DNA of 64,000 bases from Planoprotostelium fungivorum (Eukaryota; Evosea; Variosea; Cavosteliida; Cavosteliaceae), in NCBI GenBank assembly GCA_003024175.1, contig MDYQ01000028.1, positions 120,484 through 184,483 on the forward strand, in the 5' to 3' direction. Within the stretch, counting starts at the first letter, position 1, and each line of letters opens with the position of its first letter. The notes below the pieces were generated by a model. It was not told the DNA's origin, ran no database searches, and saw nothing but the letters and a program-made list of their open reading frames with translations. Below, piece by piece: positions 1 to 12,175 of the stretch. The position numbers and the translations under genes were made by a program.

Positions 1-1
1 C

Positions 2-856
2 TCACTTGGCCAGGGCACCGAACTTGGTGATGTCTATACCGACTGACTGTGATGCGTTGACCTCGCAGATCAAGAGGACGTCCGCGATGGTCAGATGATC
101 TCCGGTTAAGAATCTTGAAGACTTGAGTTCGGAGTCGAGACGAGTGACGATGCGTTGGACCTCTTTGAGCATGTTGCTGGAGCTGTAGCCCGACTTGGAG
201 GTGGTGTCGATGATTTTGGCGAACATGGGTTGTTGAGCTGTTGGTCTTCTTTAGAGGTCGGTCGTGCGATCATGGTGATGGTGATGTTGATGTGTGCGAT
301 GATGATGTGGATGTGATGATGATGAACATTTACCCTCCATGATGCTCCTTCCCAGACCGTAGCTCATCAACTCGTCCACCCTCTTCCTCTTCACTTTCTC
401 CTCGGGGTAAAGTGTTTCATCCAACTTGAAGCGTGACACCATGCCCTTCAGTATCTCCGCCCTGTACAAATCAGTTCCCGCCAAAATCTTCCCGCCAAAA
501 TCCTCACCCATCGAACTGATAATTCTCCGGATCTTGATCGGAGAAATAGGCCGGAACTTTACACTGCGGAGAAATTCGGATGAATAGAGGCTGGTTACCA
601 CTCTTCTTCTCCTGCGTCTGCGTACCCTGATCACGTGATCAATCTTTCATCTACACTATTGTAGATGAGGTACCTTCGCATACGTCTCAGCCAACCATGA
701 TATGTGAACTGAGTTCCTCTCTATCGGTAGATTGTGCTCCAAGGCGAACAGTGAGACAGCGAGGGAAGAGGGAACCATTGGGTTGTAGAACAGAGTCGAG
801 AATTTTGGCGGGTGAGCAAAGTGTTGGGAGGGCGGTCGATTGGTAGGTGGTGCCAT
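2..856 (-). CDS. Glutathione S-transferase-like protein, 3' end cut by window edge
   Basis: The product would conjugate glutathione to electrophiles or act in a related GST role in the cytosol. Three coding blocks are read on the minus strand. The first (856 to about 674, from an ATG) gives a thioredoxin-fold start with LFYNPMVPSS and ends at a GTACCT donor. The second (about 620 to 335) gives FGGKILAGTDLYRAEIL and a Tyr-Pro-Glu-rich helix typical of the GST linker. The third (226 to 2) contains FLTGDHLTIADVLL, the conserved N-capping/hydrophobic staple region of the GST C-terminal helical domain. The last exon has no stop inside the window, so the gene is truncated. Exact inner splice sites between 674 and about 600 are uncertain. 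Theta-like or insect-type GST is likely, but the class is not certain. Confidence 0.75.
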
Positions 857-999
857 CTGAATGCGTCAGAATATTCCCGGAAATGTTTCTGAATGTTCTC
901 TTTCTATCCACTGAATCTTCAGTGATCGTCATCGTGATCATCACGTGATGATCATCATGATGATCGTGGTGATGATCGTGATGTTTGATGATGATGATG

Positions 1000-1980
1000 T
1001 CACCCCACCTGTGCGACGCTCAACAGTGTGGTGGACGGCTGTATGGATTCAATCAGTCAATTACAACGAGGCAACTCACGTTCGCTCTACCCATCTTGGG
1101 TGTATCGCTGATCGTCGGTACAGATTCCTGCGAAATTTCGCTATCTTCTTCCGTGTGATAGGCCTCAGTCTGTCTGCGTCAGTACGATCCGTTCACTGAA
1201 CGGTCCATCTACAACGCTCACATGATTGATCAGTGGGCTGGAAAATTGGAGGAAATCTTCTCGATCTTCGAAACCGATGAAGTGGTTCAATTTTTTGAGC
1301 TCCTCCCTCTCGACATAGGTCGATGGTGCGGCGATCTGCGGTAGTTAACGCGAAGGCTGACGGTAACTACCGCTCACCTTGACAAAATATCTCTTTTTCG
1401 CCTTGTCGTCGAAGATCACCTGAGAGGGTGTCATTCGATGTGAGGAAGTGGATCGACATCGTCTTTCACGTGATGTAGACACGCACCTCTGAGATGACGT
1501 TTCCACCGAGACGTGGAATGACTGCTAGTGGATAATCGGTCGTCTTCGAGCGGTAGATGTAGATGAAATCATCGTTGAAGCACAACCTATTCGTTTCAAC
1601 GCGCGAACATGTGATGATTCGACATCACCATCGCTTCTCCCAATGTTTCTTTACGAGAGATGAAATGGTTTCAGTCAGAACTTCTGTGACTAGATGGTCG
1701 TATCTGCCTTGCCTCCAAGTGGGTCCCACAGTTGAGCGGCCGTCTGCATTGAACGCAGGTTTCGTGTAGTTCACCATCTCACTGAATCTTGCATTGGTCG
1801 AAGGCTCTTGGAATCCATCCAATTTACTCGATTCTGACCTGCAATCCTTCAATCTCATCGTTATCCATTTGTTGTTATCAAAGGATGGGTCAGCAAGACC
1901 CCAACGTCTATCTATCTCCTCGTCTCTCACCGATATACATATTTCTTAAACAGTCCCTCTTCACCCTTCGGTTTGCTCAT
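1000..1980 (-). CDS. Unrecognised multi-exon protein
   Basis: I do not recognise the family. The minus strand can be read as a chain of exons joined by good GT-AG pairs. It starts at an ATG (1980) with MSKPKGEEGLFKKYVYR and a GTGAGA donor. Then follow an exon with SESSKLDGFQEPS and VGPTWRQGRYDHL, an exon with DDFIYIYRSK and PLAVIPRLGG, a short exon with VIFDDKAKKRYFVK, and an exon with APSTYVEREELKKL and GFEDREDFLQF. The last exon is short and ends in LLSVAQVG at the stop (1000-1002). The product is a globular-looking, charged protein of roughly 220-250 residues without an obvious signal peptide or membrane segment. The frame is open upstream to another ATG at 2301, so the N-terminus could be longer. 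The intron near 1200 carries a copy of the ATCTACAACG motif. Confidence 0.5.
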
Positions 1981-2853
1981 TCCGTTCGTCTCTGAATTGC
2001 GGCCTCCTGGTGAGATATTCCGATCTCTGACAGCAGCCCGCGACCCCACACCAACCTGGCCCGGTCGGATGAAGAAGATGAGAGAGGTGAAGATCCTCTC
2101 AGCCTCAAAGATTCGAACAGCTTGCGTCGGATGTCTATCACATCCAGATTTGGAAATAGGTCTTGAATTCCGCTTATTCCAAAGATATCGATGTTGCTGT
2201 GTGTGCGAGATCGAGGCTGAGAGGTTCTCGCAGAGGTATGAGAGGAACGATGAGTCGACTACGGCGTCTGTCAACAACATGCATCTGATTTGAAAAGACA
2301 TCACCACCTGGCGGATATTTTTGATCGATTTTATCACATTCTACATTCTATATTACACCCTCTTGGACTCGTCTCTGTCGTCTCCTCCACCTGAAGGTGG
2401 AACCGCAATTGATCACGTGATCGTTCATTAAAAAGCTGGACTACAATGAGAAAGATTGACATGAAGAACGAAGGAAGAATGATTTTCTGAATTTTTACCA
2501 TTCAGTTTCTCAGCTGATCATCGAGAGAAGAAGTGCAACCACACGAGAGAGTGGTCTAACTAAACGAGGGGGAAGAGTGTATCTGTCATAACACAGTTGA
2601 CGGTCTCCTCTCTATAACATCACCCGCACAACTACAGAGCGGGTTTCATACTGCCCGCCACCGAGGTAAGAACATAGAGATAGACATGATATTCTATATC
2701 TCCTGGCAGCTTTTCGTGATCTCTGATGAATTGCAGGAGTGGGCGGTCAATATCATCACAGAGTTCACAACTCTATAGCGGCAGCGACAGTCTCTCTCAG
2801 AGATCCTCCCTGACCCCAAATACCCATTATCGTCATCTATCACGTCCATCAAC

Positions 2854-5800
2854 ATGCAATCTGGATTATGGAGTGACGAGGGACCCGTTCCCCTTCGATC
2901 CGTCTCAGTCAAGAGTCAAGTGAGGGACTTTCTCAGCGAGGTCCAAGTTTTCCAAAAGTATCATCACACCGGCGCCTCACCTCTGGAGGCGACTTTCAAG
3001 TTTCCCCTGGACTTGTTCGGAGCCCTCACCGGGTTCTCCGTCACTATCGATGGAAAGACCGTAGAAGCCAAGATCAGCACGAGATCGAAGGTGCAGGAGA
3101 CTTCACCATTGCCCAAGGACTACAGACACACAGAAGACGAAGATGAGCAGCCAGACCTCTTCAACTGTGCCATCTCCGTCCCCCCGATGAAAGAGGTGAC
3201 GCCACGATCTTCTCATTTCATTCTCAAACTCCCTGGCAGGTCGAGCTCGAGTTACGTTACGCCACCGAGCTCGTGGTCGAACACGAGGCAGCCCTCCGCT
3301 TCATCATTCCATCCGCAGTTCTATCACCCGACGGAATCGAAGGAACCACTCATACATTATCCATCGACATCGATGTCGAGCTGCCAACCGACTTCACTCT
3401 CAACTCGCCCTCCCATCAACTCACCACGACCCCCCTCGGAGATCGACACATGTCATTATCACTGTCCAAAGAGTCAAACAATCTCGAGCCCAATTTTGTC
3501 CTCCTCTTCAACATGAAGCCGTGGAGGGCTTCCACCCAACCATGGTCGGTCGTCTCCCATCATCCATCGGGCAACAACGCCGCCATCTTGGCCTTCATGC
3601 CTCAAGTCGAATCGAAAGAGGCCGAGCCCTGCGAGATCATCTTCATGGTGGACTGCTCCAACTCCATGGCATCATCTCTCAATGGTGTCCGTGATGCCCT
3701 TCAACTCTTTTTACGTTCACTCAAACCCGGAGTCCACTTCAACTTGTACACCTTCTCCCAAGACTTCACCAAGATGTCTCCCGAGTCTGTCGCCTACGAG
3801 CAGAAGACATTGGACATGGCCGTACAATTTGTAGAGAAGATGGAGATCGCCGCAGGCAAGACAGACCTCATCCGACCCCTCACCGACGTCTTCTCTGCAC
3901 CTTCCATCCGTGGCGTGCCCCGTCAGCTGTTTGTCATCACAGATGGTAACGTCCACGATACGAGAGGAGTTTGCTCCCTCATCCGCAAGAATGCATCGAA
4001 GGCCAGAGTTTTCTCTTTCGGCGTGGGCGACCGCGTCGGGCATCACCTCGTGAGTAACGGAAGAACGGAGAAACGGAAGATTGACCCCCCTCAGGTGATG
4101 GAAATGGCAAGAGCCGGTCACGGAGAGTACGAATTCGTCTCTGACAGAGAAGACTTTGAGAACAAATTGGTTCGTCAGGTAAAGAGGTCTCTCCACCCCG
4201 CTCTGAACGACCCCCACATCAAGTGGGAGGGCATAGAGGGAGTCGTGCAGACCCCCGAGGCCCTGTACGCCGTCTACAACGGTGACAGGTCGGTGAATTC
4301 CACGCGAAATTTCACTGAATTACGTCAGGCTGTTCGTGTACGCTCTCTTGCCCCGGGACATCCCTTCAGAAGCTACGGCCACATTCTCTGCCACCTCTCA
4401 CGATGGTCAGAAGATCAGCTACACGGCCAAGCTGAATCCAGCCTCGAACGGCTCCTCTGCTATTTCTGTCCTCGCCGCGAGAAACCGCATTCGAGACTTG
4501 GAAGAGGCAGACGAGCACGGCGAGTCGAAGAGAGAAGAGATCACGAGGTTGGGACTCACGTTCGGTCTCGCATCCAAATTCACTTCCTTCTCTGCCGTAG
4601 TGAGAGAGCAGCCCGTCACTCTAGAGTCTTCGATTCCTTTGGATGTCTTGAAGGCCAGCTTGGACAAGTTGGCTCAGCAGCAGCAGCAGAGCCACAACGA
4701 GATGACACCTACGAAGAAGAACCAATCGGAAGTTACGTCGGGGGCCACGACCCCTCTCAACGCCAACTCGGCCGCCTTCGTACCCAGGTGAGGGGGAGTG
4801 GCTCGTTGTAGTCTGACCCCGTGGTAGATCCGTCGTCACCATCTCTTCTCCGAAGAAGACGTACTCTGCAGAGTTTATTCTCAGTTTGAGAAACGACTAC
4901 ACGGGTATACCGACCCACATCCACACGGACATTCCCGCCGACATCATTGTCGCACCCGGGTCCAACCGAATCGATCCCAGCAAGGCTCCAAAGGTACGTA
5001 CCTTACGCACGTAACCCGACGTAACCTTGTCGTAGGTCGGACAGACCGTCTCCACGACGAAGGCTCGCGACAACAAGCCGACGCACAAGCGAGAAGGTTC
5101 TACCGGCCGTGCCGAATTGAAGAAGAGTGCGTCGGGCAGAAACTCTCTCAACGCATCGAGAGAGAACATCACTCTGCCACCTGTCGCCCCCCTCGTGCAG
5201 AGCGAGAACAGATGGATCAGACCCGAGGCCGTCGCCGTGGAGGATCTCACGTTGGATCAGATTCGCCGCAAGGTCCTCGGGTGAGTACCGTACGCACCCG
5301 ACTCTCATCTCACTCGACGTCAGTATCTTGAACAAGATGACCCTGGAGAAATTCATTCCCCTCACCGAACAATTATTAGACATTGGCTTCGACTCGATCG
5401 AGACCATTGACATGTTGATCTACGAGATGTTTGACAAGGCTGCGGTGGAGCCACACTTTTCCACCATGTACGCCACACTGTGTCTCACCTTATCGGAGAG
5501 GATCGCTCCTCTGAAGGATGACAACGGAGACGTCACGAAAGACTTCAGAAAATCTCTCATATCGAAGGCACAGGAGGAATTCACGCAGAGAAAGGAGAAG
5601 ATGGTGGTGAGTCGAGCGGATGTTCGTTGTAGACGCTCATCGTTGTAGATCGACGCGACCCTCCAGGGAGAAGAGAAGGAGGACGCAGAGAGGCTGGCCA
5701 AGTTACGTTCCCTGGGAACCGTCCGATTCATCGGAGAATTATTCAAGCAGGGAATATTAGCCGAGAGGACGATGCACGCCTGCATCGATCTACTCTTGAA

Positions 5801-7913
5801 AGAAGTCACGGCCAACAAGGAAACGAGCGAAGAGGATTACGCTTGGCTCGTCAACTTCATCACCACCACCGGTGAACTCTTGGAGCTACCTCAGCAGAAA
5901 CTGAGAGACAGGGTGACGACTCGTCCCCGTCTCCTCACCGTACTGACTCGTTGTAGATCAGAGAAATCTTCGAGCGATTGAGTACCATCACTACGGATCC
6001 GACCATTCCCCCTCGAGTCAAATTCATGCTGATGAATCTCATCGACTTGAGAGACAACGGTTGGACTCCCAGGAGGAAAGGAAACGAGGCGAAGACTCTC
6101 GCCGAGGCGCGTGCCGACGTCGAAGAAGCTTCTTCTTCCACTCCAGTGTGAGTCTCCGTCTCATCCAATGGAGACGCGTCCTAATTCCGTCAGACGTCCC
6201 AAATCTCAATCGACCGCCAACACTCCCGTGTCCCCCGCTCCATCGAAGACGAAGAAGGAGTCACGTGACAAGCTCATCAAGTCGACGTCGGCCATACCCA
6301 GGAATACGAAGGAGGTCGCTGCTGATGATGATTGGGAGACGGCACCTTCTTCGAGGAAGAAGAGCGGAAGAGGAGGAAGAGAATCTCTCCACGCTTCGTC
6401 GAACGGCTGGGAGACCGTGGGCGGGAGCCGTGGCCGCGGGGGTGAGAAATTTTCCGGAAATGTACGAGAATATTCACGGAAATTTCAGGACGTGGTGGAA
6501 GAGGAACGCCGAGAGGCGGTGGCAGCCGCTCGAATGTCAGAGAAGAACCTGCCGAGAAGAAGTCTGCCCCTGCCGTTCGCGTCAACCTCTTTGCAGCTCT
6601 TCAGGATGACGACGAGACAGCATCTTCACCTGCTCCAGTGTCCGCGATGAAGGGTAACCGAAAGGGCCTCGCTCGTTCCGACTTTGTCGTGTCGAAAGAG
6701 GGTGAGAAATTTCACGGAAAATTCGTGGAAAATTCTGATGGGAGGGTAGAGAGCGTACCCCTCAAGAAATCCGTCACGATCCGCGAGCCCGAGCCGGTTG
6801 CCAAAAAGTTGGACGATTCCCTGCGACTCATCTACGAGGAGTTTCTGTCATCAGAGGACAAGGAAGAGGCCCTTCAGTGCATTCAGGAGCTCAATCTCAA
6901 CGCAGAAGGTTCCTCCATGGCCGTGCAGCAGGCGTTCCGCGTCGCTTTAGAAGGTAGAGACAAGGACAGAGAGCAGCTCGTCAAGCTTCTATTGTCTTTC
7001 GTCGAGGAAGAGACGCTGACACAAGACGATCTCATCGACGGGTGAGTCACGTGACCGATGACGTCACGATCCGTCATCGAATAGACTGACTCGTTGTAGA
7101 TTCAGTTTATTGGCTCAGAATATCGAGGAAGATGACATGGATTATCCTCTCGCTTCGAACCACTTGGGACTCTTTATTGGAAGGATCGTCGCCGCGAACA
7201 AGTTGTCCCTCGCCTTCTTGAAGTCGGCTCTGTCCAGCATCGTGGAGTCTGGAAAGGCCATCAAGATTGCACTCGTTGTCTTGAAGAACGTCGTCAAAGA
7301 ACAGGTGCAGTGTCATCATCATCTCCATCATCACATCATCATCTTCATCATCATCATGACAACTTATCATTCAAATCAGGGAGAACAAGAGACGAACGAG
7401 CTCTACAAACGATCCGGCCTCGATCTCAGCCGCCTCGTCCGCAAGACCGACCGCGACGGTTCTCTCCTCTCCGACCTCTTAAAGAAGGACTCCCTCGACT
7501 TCCTCTTGTCCAACGAGCCCTCTGCATCTGCCAAAGACGAGGAGCTCCTGTCCTCGACTCGACCCCGTAGACAGTCCATCGTTGCACAGTCTGCCGTAGA
7601 CCAATTCGTCCTACAGCAGTCGGCCGAAGGTTTCTGGTCACTCGACCAGAAGTTCGCCGACCTCTTGAACGCCAGGCTGGGAGACCTACAGACGTCTATA
7701 CCCGAGGAGATCAAGGACAGCAGCAGCCTGTGGGCGACTCTGTTGGCCCTGGCCTTCTTAGAGGGCAACTATGGACATAAGACGGGTTGGGAGCTGCTGT
7801 CAAAGAAGGCTAGATCGTGGGTGGAAGGAGAAGTCACGAGAGCGGGAGCTTCGAGAGGGCAATTGCAAGAGGACGCACAGAATTGTCTTAAGGATTTGGA
7901 CTTGATGGCTTAG
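2854..7913 (+). CDS. VIT-VWA domain protein fused to eIF4G (PAM2, eIF4E-binding, MIF4G, MA3, W2)
   Basis: The C-terminal half is a translation initiation scaffold of the eIF4G family, which bridges the cap-binding protein eIF4E, poly(A)-binding protein and eIF4A/eIF3. The N-terminal half is a VIT plus von Willebrand A protein of the VWA5/inter-alpha-inhibitor heavy-chain type. My model has 14 exons: 2854-3195, 3240-4049, 4095-4288, 4329-4787, 4828-4993, 5036-5280, 5324-5606, 5649-5912, 5957-6147, 6194-6441, 6489-6701, 6750-7041, 7100-7304, 7380-7913. All introns are GT-AG and 40-75 bp. The summed length is 4446 nt, one unbroken frame of 1481 residues. Approximate residues: VIT 1-200; VWA 240-400 with MVDCSNSMA as the DxSxS metal site; VWA5-type C-region to 540; PAM2-like LNANSAAFVP near 592-601; YSAEFIL eIF4E motif near 612; MIF4G 735-960; RG-rich linker; MA3 1160-1300; W2 1390-1481. 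The join lies inside one exon (4329-4787). Introns 4050-4094, 6702-6749 and 7305-7379 are multiples of three without stops and could be retained. The exon starting at 5649 has a second in-frame acceptor at 5666. Confidence 0.88.
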
Positions 7914-8564
7914 AGGAGAGATGAGACGGCATCATGGACATCATCCATCGGAGAGAGAGTCAGAACCGAACGGGAATAAAAAAGTAGAATCGAACGTGGA
8001 TGATGATGGTGTGAGCGGATGCAAGATGAGAAAGAGGAGAGACCCATCTTACTTTTATGACTTTTCAGAACAAGTGGGTCAGCGATCGAGATGCATCATC
8101 GTTCGTCGTGTCAGAGAAGGATATTTGTGGAATTACTGGTTGGCACCATTGTGTAGTGGAATAAGTTTACATCTCTACAATCGAGTGGCTGTACAGTGTT
8201 ATTCATGAATACATGATGCTACACGGTAGGTGGTGTGGATGATGTAGATGTCAGTGGACAGATGAGAGGATAGAGTCAATGCATAACCATCTGGCGACGG
8301 CGTGTTCTGTACGATGACTTACCTACAGACATACCTCACTCTCAATGGAGCCTGTTGATAGGACAAAGCAAACGAAGAAAAACAAAATGAAATGAAAATG
8401 GATTGATTTTATTTCTATGTTTTTTATCGAGATTTCCATAAGAGTGGAAAAACCCCGAGGGAGAAGATCACAGAACAGCATCACACCTCCAGGTAAGAGT
8501 GTCGACTTTGCCGTCAATCGATAGAGGTCGTGACACCGGTGCTAGGTTTCTGAACCCCTCGATC
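7914..8564. other. Intergenic, 3' UTR and promoter
   Basis: No convincing gene is seen. An AATAAA-like signal lies near 7975, shortly after the eIF4G-fusion stop. The remainder is AT-richer DNA leading into the CSC1-like gene. Confidence 0.5.
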
Positions 8565-11500
8565 ATGTCTGTCCCAGACGAAAGAGATGAAGATCGTCCA
8601 GATCGAACCTCGCAATTCCTGTCCACCCTCTACATCACAACGGGTGCCTCAGTCGCCTTGTTTCTCTTCTTCATTGTAATGAGACGATTCAGACCTCACA
8701 TCTACCTCAGAAAGTGTTATATCCCCAGCGAGTGAGTGAATGTCTGAAGAGGATGACTCGCGCATCGAGAAGTGACATCTGATCGTTTCCATTCAGAGGG
8801 AGACGAACATTGGCGAGACCCGACTTCTATAAGAGTAATGGCTTCTTCAATTGGATCTACTATACCTTACGTTACGACACGGAACATCACCTGCTGCCAG
8901 CCCACGGAGGATTAGACATGGTCCTCTATCTCAACTTTCTCAAATACGCCTTCTTCCTCTTTGCCTTCTTCACTCTCTACTCTCTTCCAATCCTCATTCC
9001 AGTGTATTACAAACAGGACAAGTTCATCAATGACGAGCTGCAAAACAAGACGATCAACTCTCTTAACCTTGGGAACGTCCCCGATGGTAAGAAGAGAAGA
9101 GGCGGACGTTAAGATTGATGTCGCCACAGAATCATCCAGCATGTGGGCGACAATGGTGGCCAACATCTTGTTCTCCGTTGCAGGTGCGGACGATTCTACT
9201 CCTCTCACGTTCATCACCATCCATCCCATTCCATCATCTCATATGTGATTCCATCCAATCTGACGATGCCTCTCAGGTTTCGCCTTCCTCTATCATTATT
9301 ACGCCACTTCGGTCAAATTGAAGTTGAAAGCTGAGAAGTTGAACCGAGGCAGTCGATCAGCTCAACCTCGTACTGTCATGGTATCAGAGCTACCTATGAG
9401 CGTTGGTACCGACCGTTCTCTGAAACAGAAAATTCAAGAAATCTTCCCCGAAAATTCCATCACCGACGCCATATTGGTGAGCGATCACACGACATCATCA
9501 TCATCATCACCGTGAGACACACGAAGACATCGACTGAACCTCTCGATCAGATTCCCCACAGTGTAGAACTGAGACGCTACCAAGAGAAGAGGAAGAAGGT
9601 GTACCAAGAGCAATGCTTCGAAGAGTGCAGGAGAGCTGAAGGACAATATCCACTTCAACTGCAGAAGAAGATGAAGAGCATGGTTAACCGAAAGGGAAGC
9701 GTCGACGCTCTCGTCTACTACAAACGCAGACTCCACAAATTAGACTTGAAGATCGAGCAGATCCAGCAGGGGCTGGGGGGGTGGGCACGAAATATTGGTC
9801 CGTTGTAGATTGACGCGTCCGGTAGAGAGACGGGATTGGCCAAGCATCTGAGGAGTTGTGTCGGCTTCGTACAATTTTCTCATCCTGCCTCCGCCCAGAT
9901 GGCAGCACAGACAGTTGTCACGGGCGACTTCAGACGTCTAAAGATAACCATGGCGCCGGTGTGTCTCTCACTTGCGGAAAAATACCGGAAAAATGTGACC
10001 GTTACAGGAACCAGACGACATCATTTGGAAAAATCTTGGATTTCATTACTACGTACAACTACCAAAGATTGTCGTCACTGTCGCCCTCCTCTTACTCCTC
10101 TTCTTCTCTTGGTCTGCCCCCGTTGCCTTCTTCAACGCCATACCCAACGCCGGTAATTTTCCTCGAAATGTCCATCTACAATCCGCCTGATTCTCCCAGC
10201 GAGGTTGGGCTTCCTGCATGATTTTGCCGAGAAAAATCCGTTTCTGAACGGTATACTGACTGGTCTATTACCCACACTGGGCATCAAGATCTTCATGGCC
10301 TTACTCCCCACCATCCTGACATGTGGGCTCGTTGTAGATCGACTTTTCCTGACATGTTCCAGACATCAATTCGGTGTCATCGCACCACTCGTATTCGTCC
10401 TGGGATCGAGCCCTGCTCATTTCACTTTTTTCCTTCCTCTACATCTTTGTCTTCTTTGTAGCCATCATAGCGGGAAGTCTCAGCAGTGCCATCAAGAAGA
10501 TCAGCACGATGCCTGCGAATCAGATTCCAGACGTGAGGATGATGATGATGACGATGGATGATGACGTCATCAGTTGCTGTCGTCGACTTTGGGAGGACAG
10601 ACGACCATCTTTACGAATTACATCTTGGTCAGTATCGGTGAGCACACTCTTCATCACTTCGACGTGTCATCATCGTGACTCATCAGATCGTCACACGATC
10701 ATGTCCACATCACCTCACCATCATCACATGACGACTCTCATCATCTTCACATGACGACTCTCATCATCATCACCTTCATCATCATCATCACCTTCTTCAT
10801 CATCATCACCTTCTTCGTCATCAAGTGTTGATCTCACACAGTGGACCACCTCCTCTTCCAATCCCGTCTATTCGACATATTGACCATGACCGTGAAGAAG
10901 AGAATGTCACACTCTACCCTCGAACGAGCCGTTGCAGAAGAACCCAACCCATTCAAACTCGTCGTCAAACTCGCCAACGAGCTCCTCATCTTCTCCATCG
11001 GTGAATCCATCTACAACGTTGTAGATTGACCTCCTCAGCCTTCACCTACTCCTCTATCGGTCCCCTCGTCAACGTATTAGCCATGATTTATTTCGGCTTG
11101 GGCTTCTTTACTTCGAAGCACACTCTACTTTTCGCATACGAGCTCAAGTATGAAGGTATTTCGTTTGTTCCTATCGTTGTGTCAGCTCTCCTGTTCCCTC
11201 TCTGCACGAACCATTTGCTGATGGCTGGTGTCTTCTCTTTCAAGGTGAGCTGAATTTTCGCCGATATTTCTGTGAAATTTCGCAGAGATCTCCTGGAAGA
11301 GTCGAGAAAATTGATAGAAAATAGGATTTCCCCCCCGGCGCGAGTGTAGCCATCGCTTTATTTTGGATCGGTCTGTTGTTCTATTTTCTACTCAACAGGA
11401 GATTTCACGAGAGTTTCATGAACGTTCCCCTCACTGAATTCTGCGACACCCCGACGGGGCAGGTGCGAACGTCGTCTACAACGCATCTGAAGATGGTAAC

Positions 11501-11779
11501 AGGAAATACAAGATTTGAGGGAGAATTATCTGGACCCTTCTTTGAAGGGACCAGATGCCTACACTGGACACTTGAGAGTCGTTAGACCCTGTGACGAGCC
11601 GCACGCACCGGGTGAGACATCACCATCATCAACGACACGATGCACGTCCATCGGTCCCGAGCGATGAGAGTTGTAGACTGATGAGATCTATAGTGGAGAG
11701 ATTCAGCTCGAATGGAAAGCCGATACAGAGTGAGAACACACCACTGTTGAGGGAGAGAACGAGCTACGGTGTCGTTTAA
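8565..11779 (+). CDS. CSC1/TMEM63-family mechanosensitive (osmosensitive) cation channel
   Basis: The protein would be a multi-pass membrane channel of the OSCA/CSC1/TMEM63 family that conducts cations under membrane tension. It starts at ATG 8565 (MSVPDERDED), followed by a first membrane helix. Spliced exons then give RRTLARPDFYKSNG and a loop with a second helix, and then the cytosolic RRM-like region with the family-typical PRTVMVSELP. That region also carries a long basic coiled stretch (QEKRKKVYQEQCFEEC). The membrane core follows, with VVTVALLLLLFFSW, NAIPN, LLPTLGIKIFMALLPTILT, FVFFVAIIAGSL and FGLGFFTSKHTLLFAYELKYEG, a family signature late in the channel core. A short cytosolic tail ends in RERTSYGVV. 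At least a dozen short introns are present. The one at 11001-11040 contains a perfect 18-bp palindrome. Inner exon borders in the CATCAT-rich stretch 10540-10840 are the least certain. Confidence 0.85.
11009..11026. repeat. Perfect 18-bp palindrome inside an intron
   Basis: ATCTACAACGTTGTAGAT reads the same on both strands. It sits inside a 40-bp intron of the CSC1-like gene, just before a TTGACC branch-point-like stretch and the CAG acceptor. It belongs to the recurrent CGTTGTAGAT motif set described in the findings. Confidence 0.95.
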
Positions 11780-12175
11780 AGACACAAATATCACATAAAG
11801 AATCGACACGTTAAGACATTTTGGATGTTTGGTGGTGCAGATGATGAACCGTACCTTGATCTGGATGCGGGCGATGATGTTGCATCTGGTGATCTTTGCA
11901 CCGTGCGTGAAAAAAGATCACGCGACACAGTGTTGGAAAGTATGAAATAAGCAATATTCACAGAACCACGAAGTTGCTCGATCATCTCGATTTGCATTCC
12001 AGCACATCGCGATGATCATCATCCATCAACTTCTTATGTCCTATCACCGAGAACAAAGCACTGAAATCAACGCAGATATACAGCCGTATTCAATACGAAA
12101 GGGATGAAGGGGGTCTAGTCTCGGCTTCGCTTGGCGTTTTTTAGAAAATCTTCTCTCATCCGGCAAAAAGGTGAG

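Noticed and set aside
4788-4827. Reading the 40 bp between the VWA part and eIF4G as an intergenic gap between two genes
   Set aside because: It has a GTGAGG donor and a TAG acceptor. Splicing keeps the frame, no ATG follows for about 500 bp of clearly eIF4G-like sequence, and the PAM2-like motif typical of eIF4G lies before it.
7305-7379. His/Ile-rich coding segment in the eIF4G fusion
   Set aside because: It is a CATCAT microsatellite with GTGCAG and TCAG borders inside the MA3 domain, so an intron explains it better.
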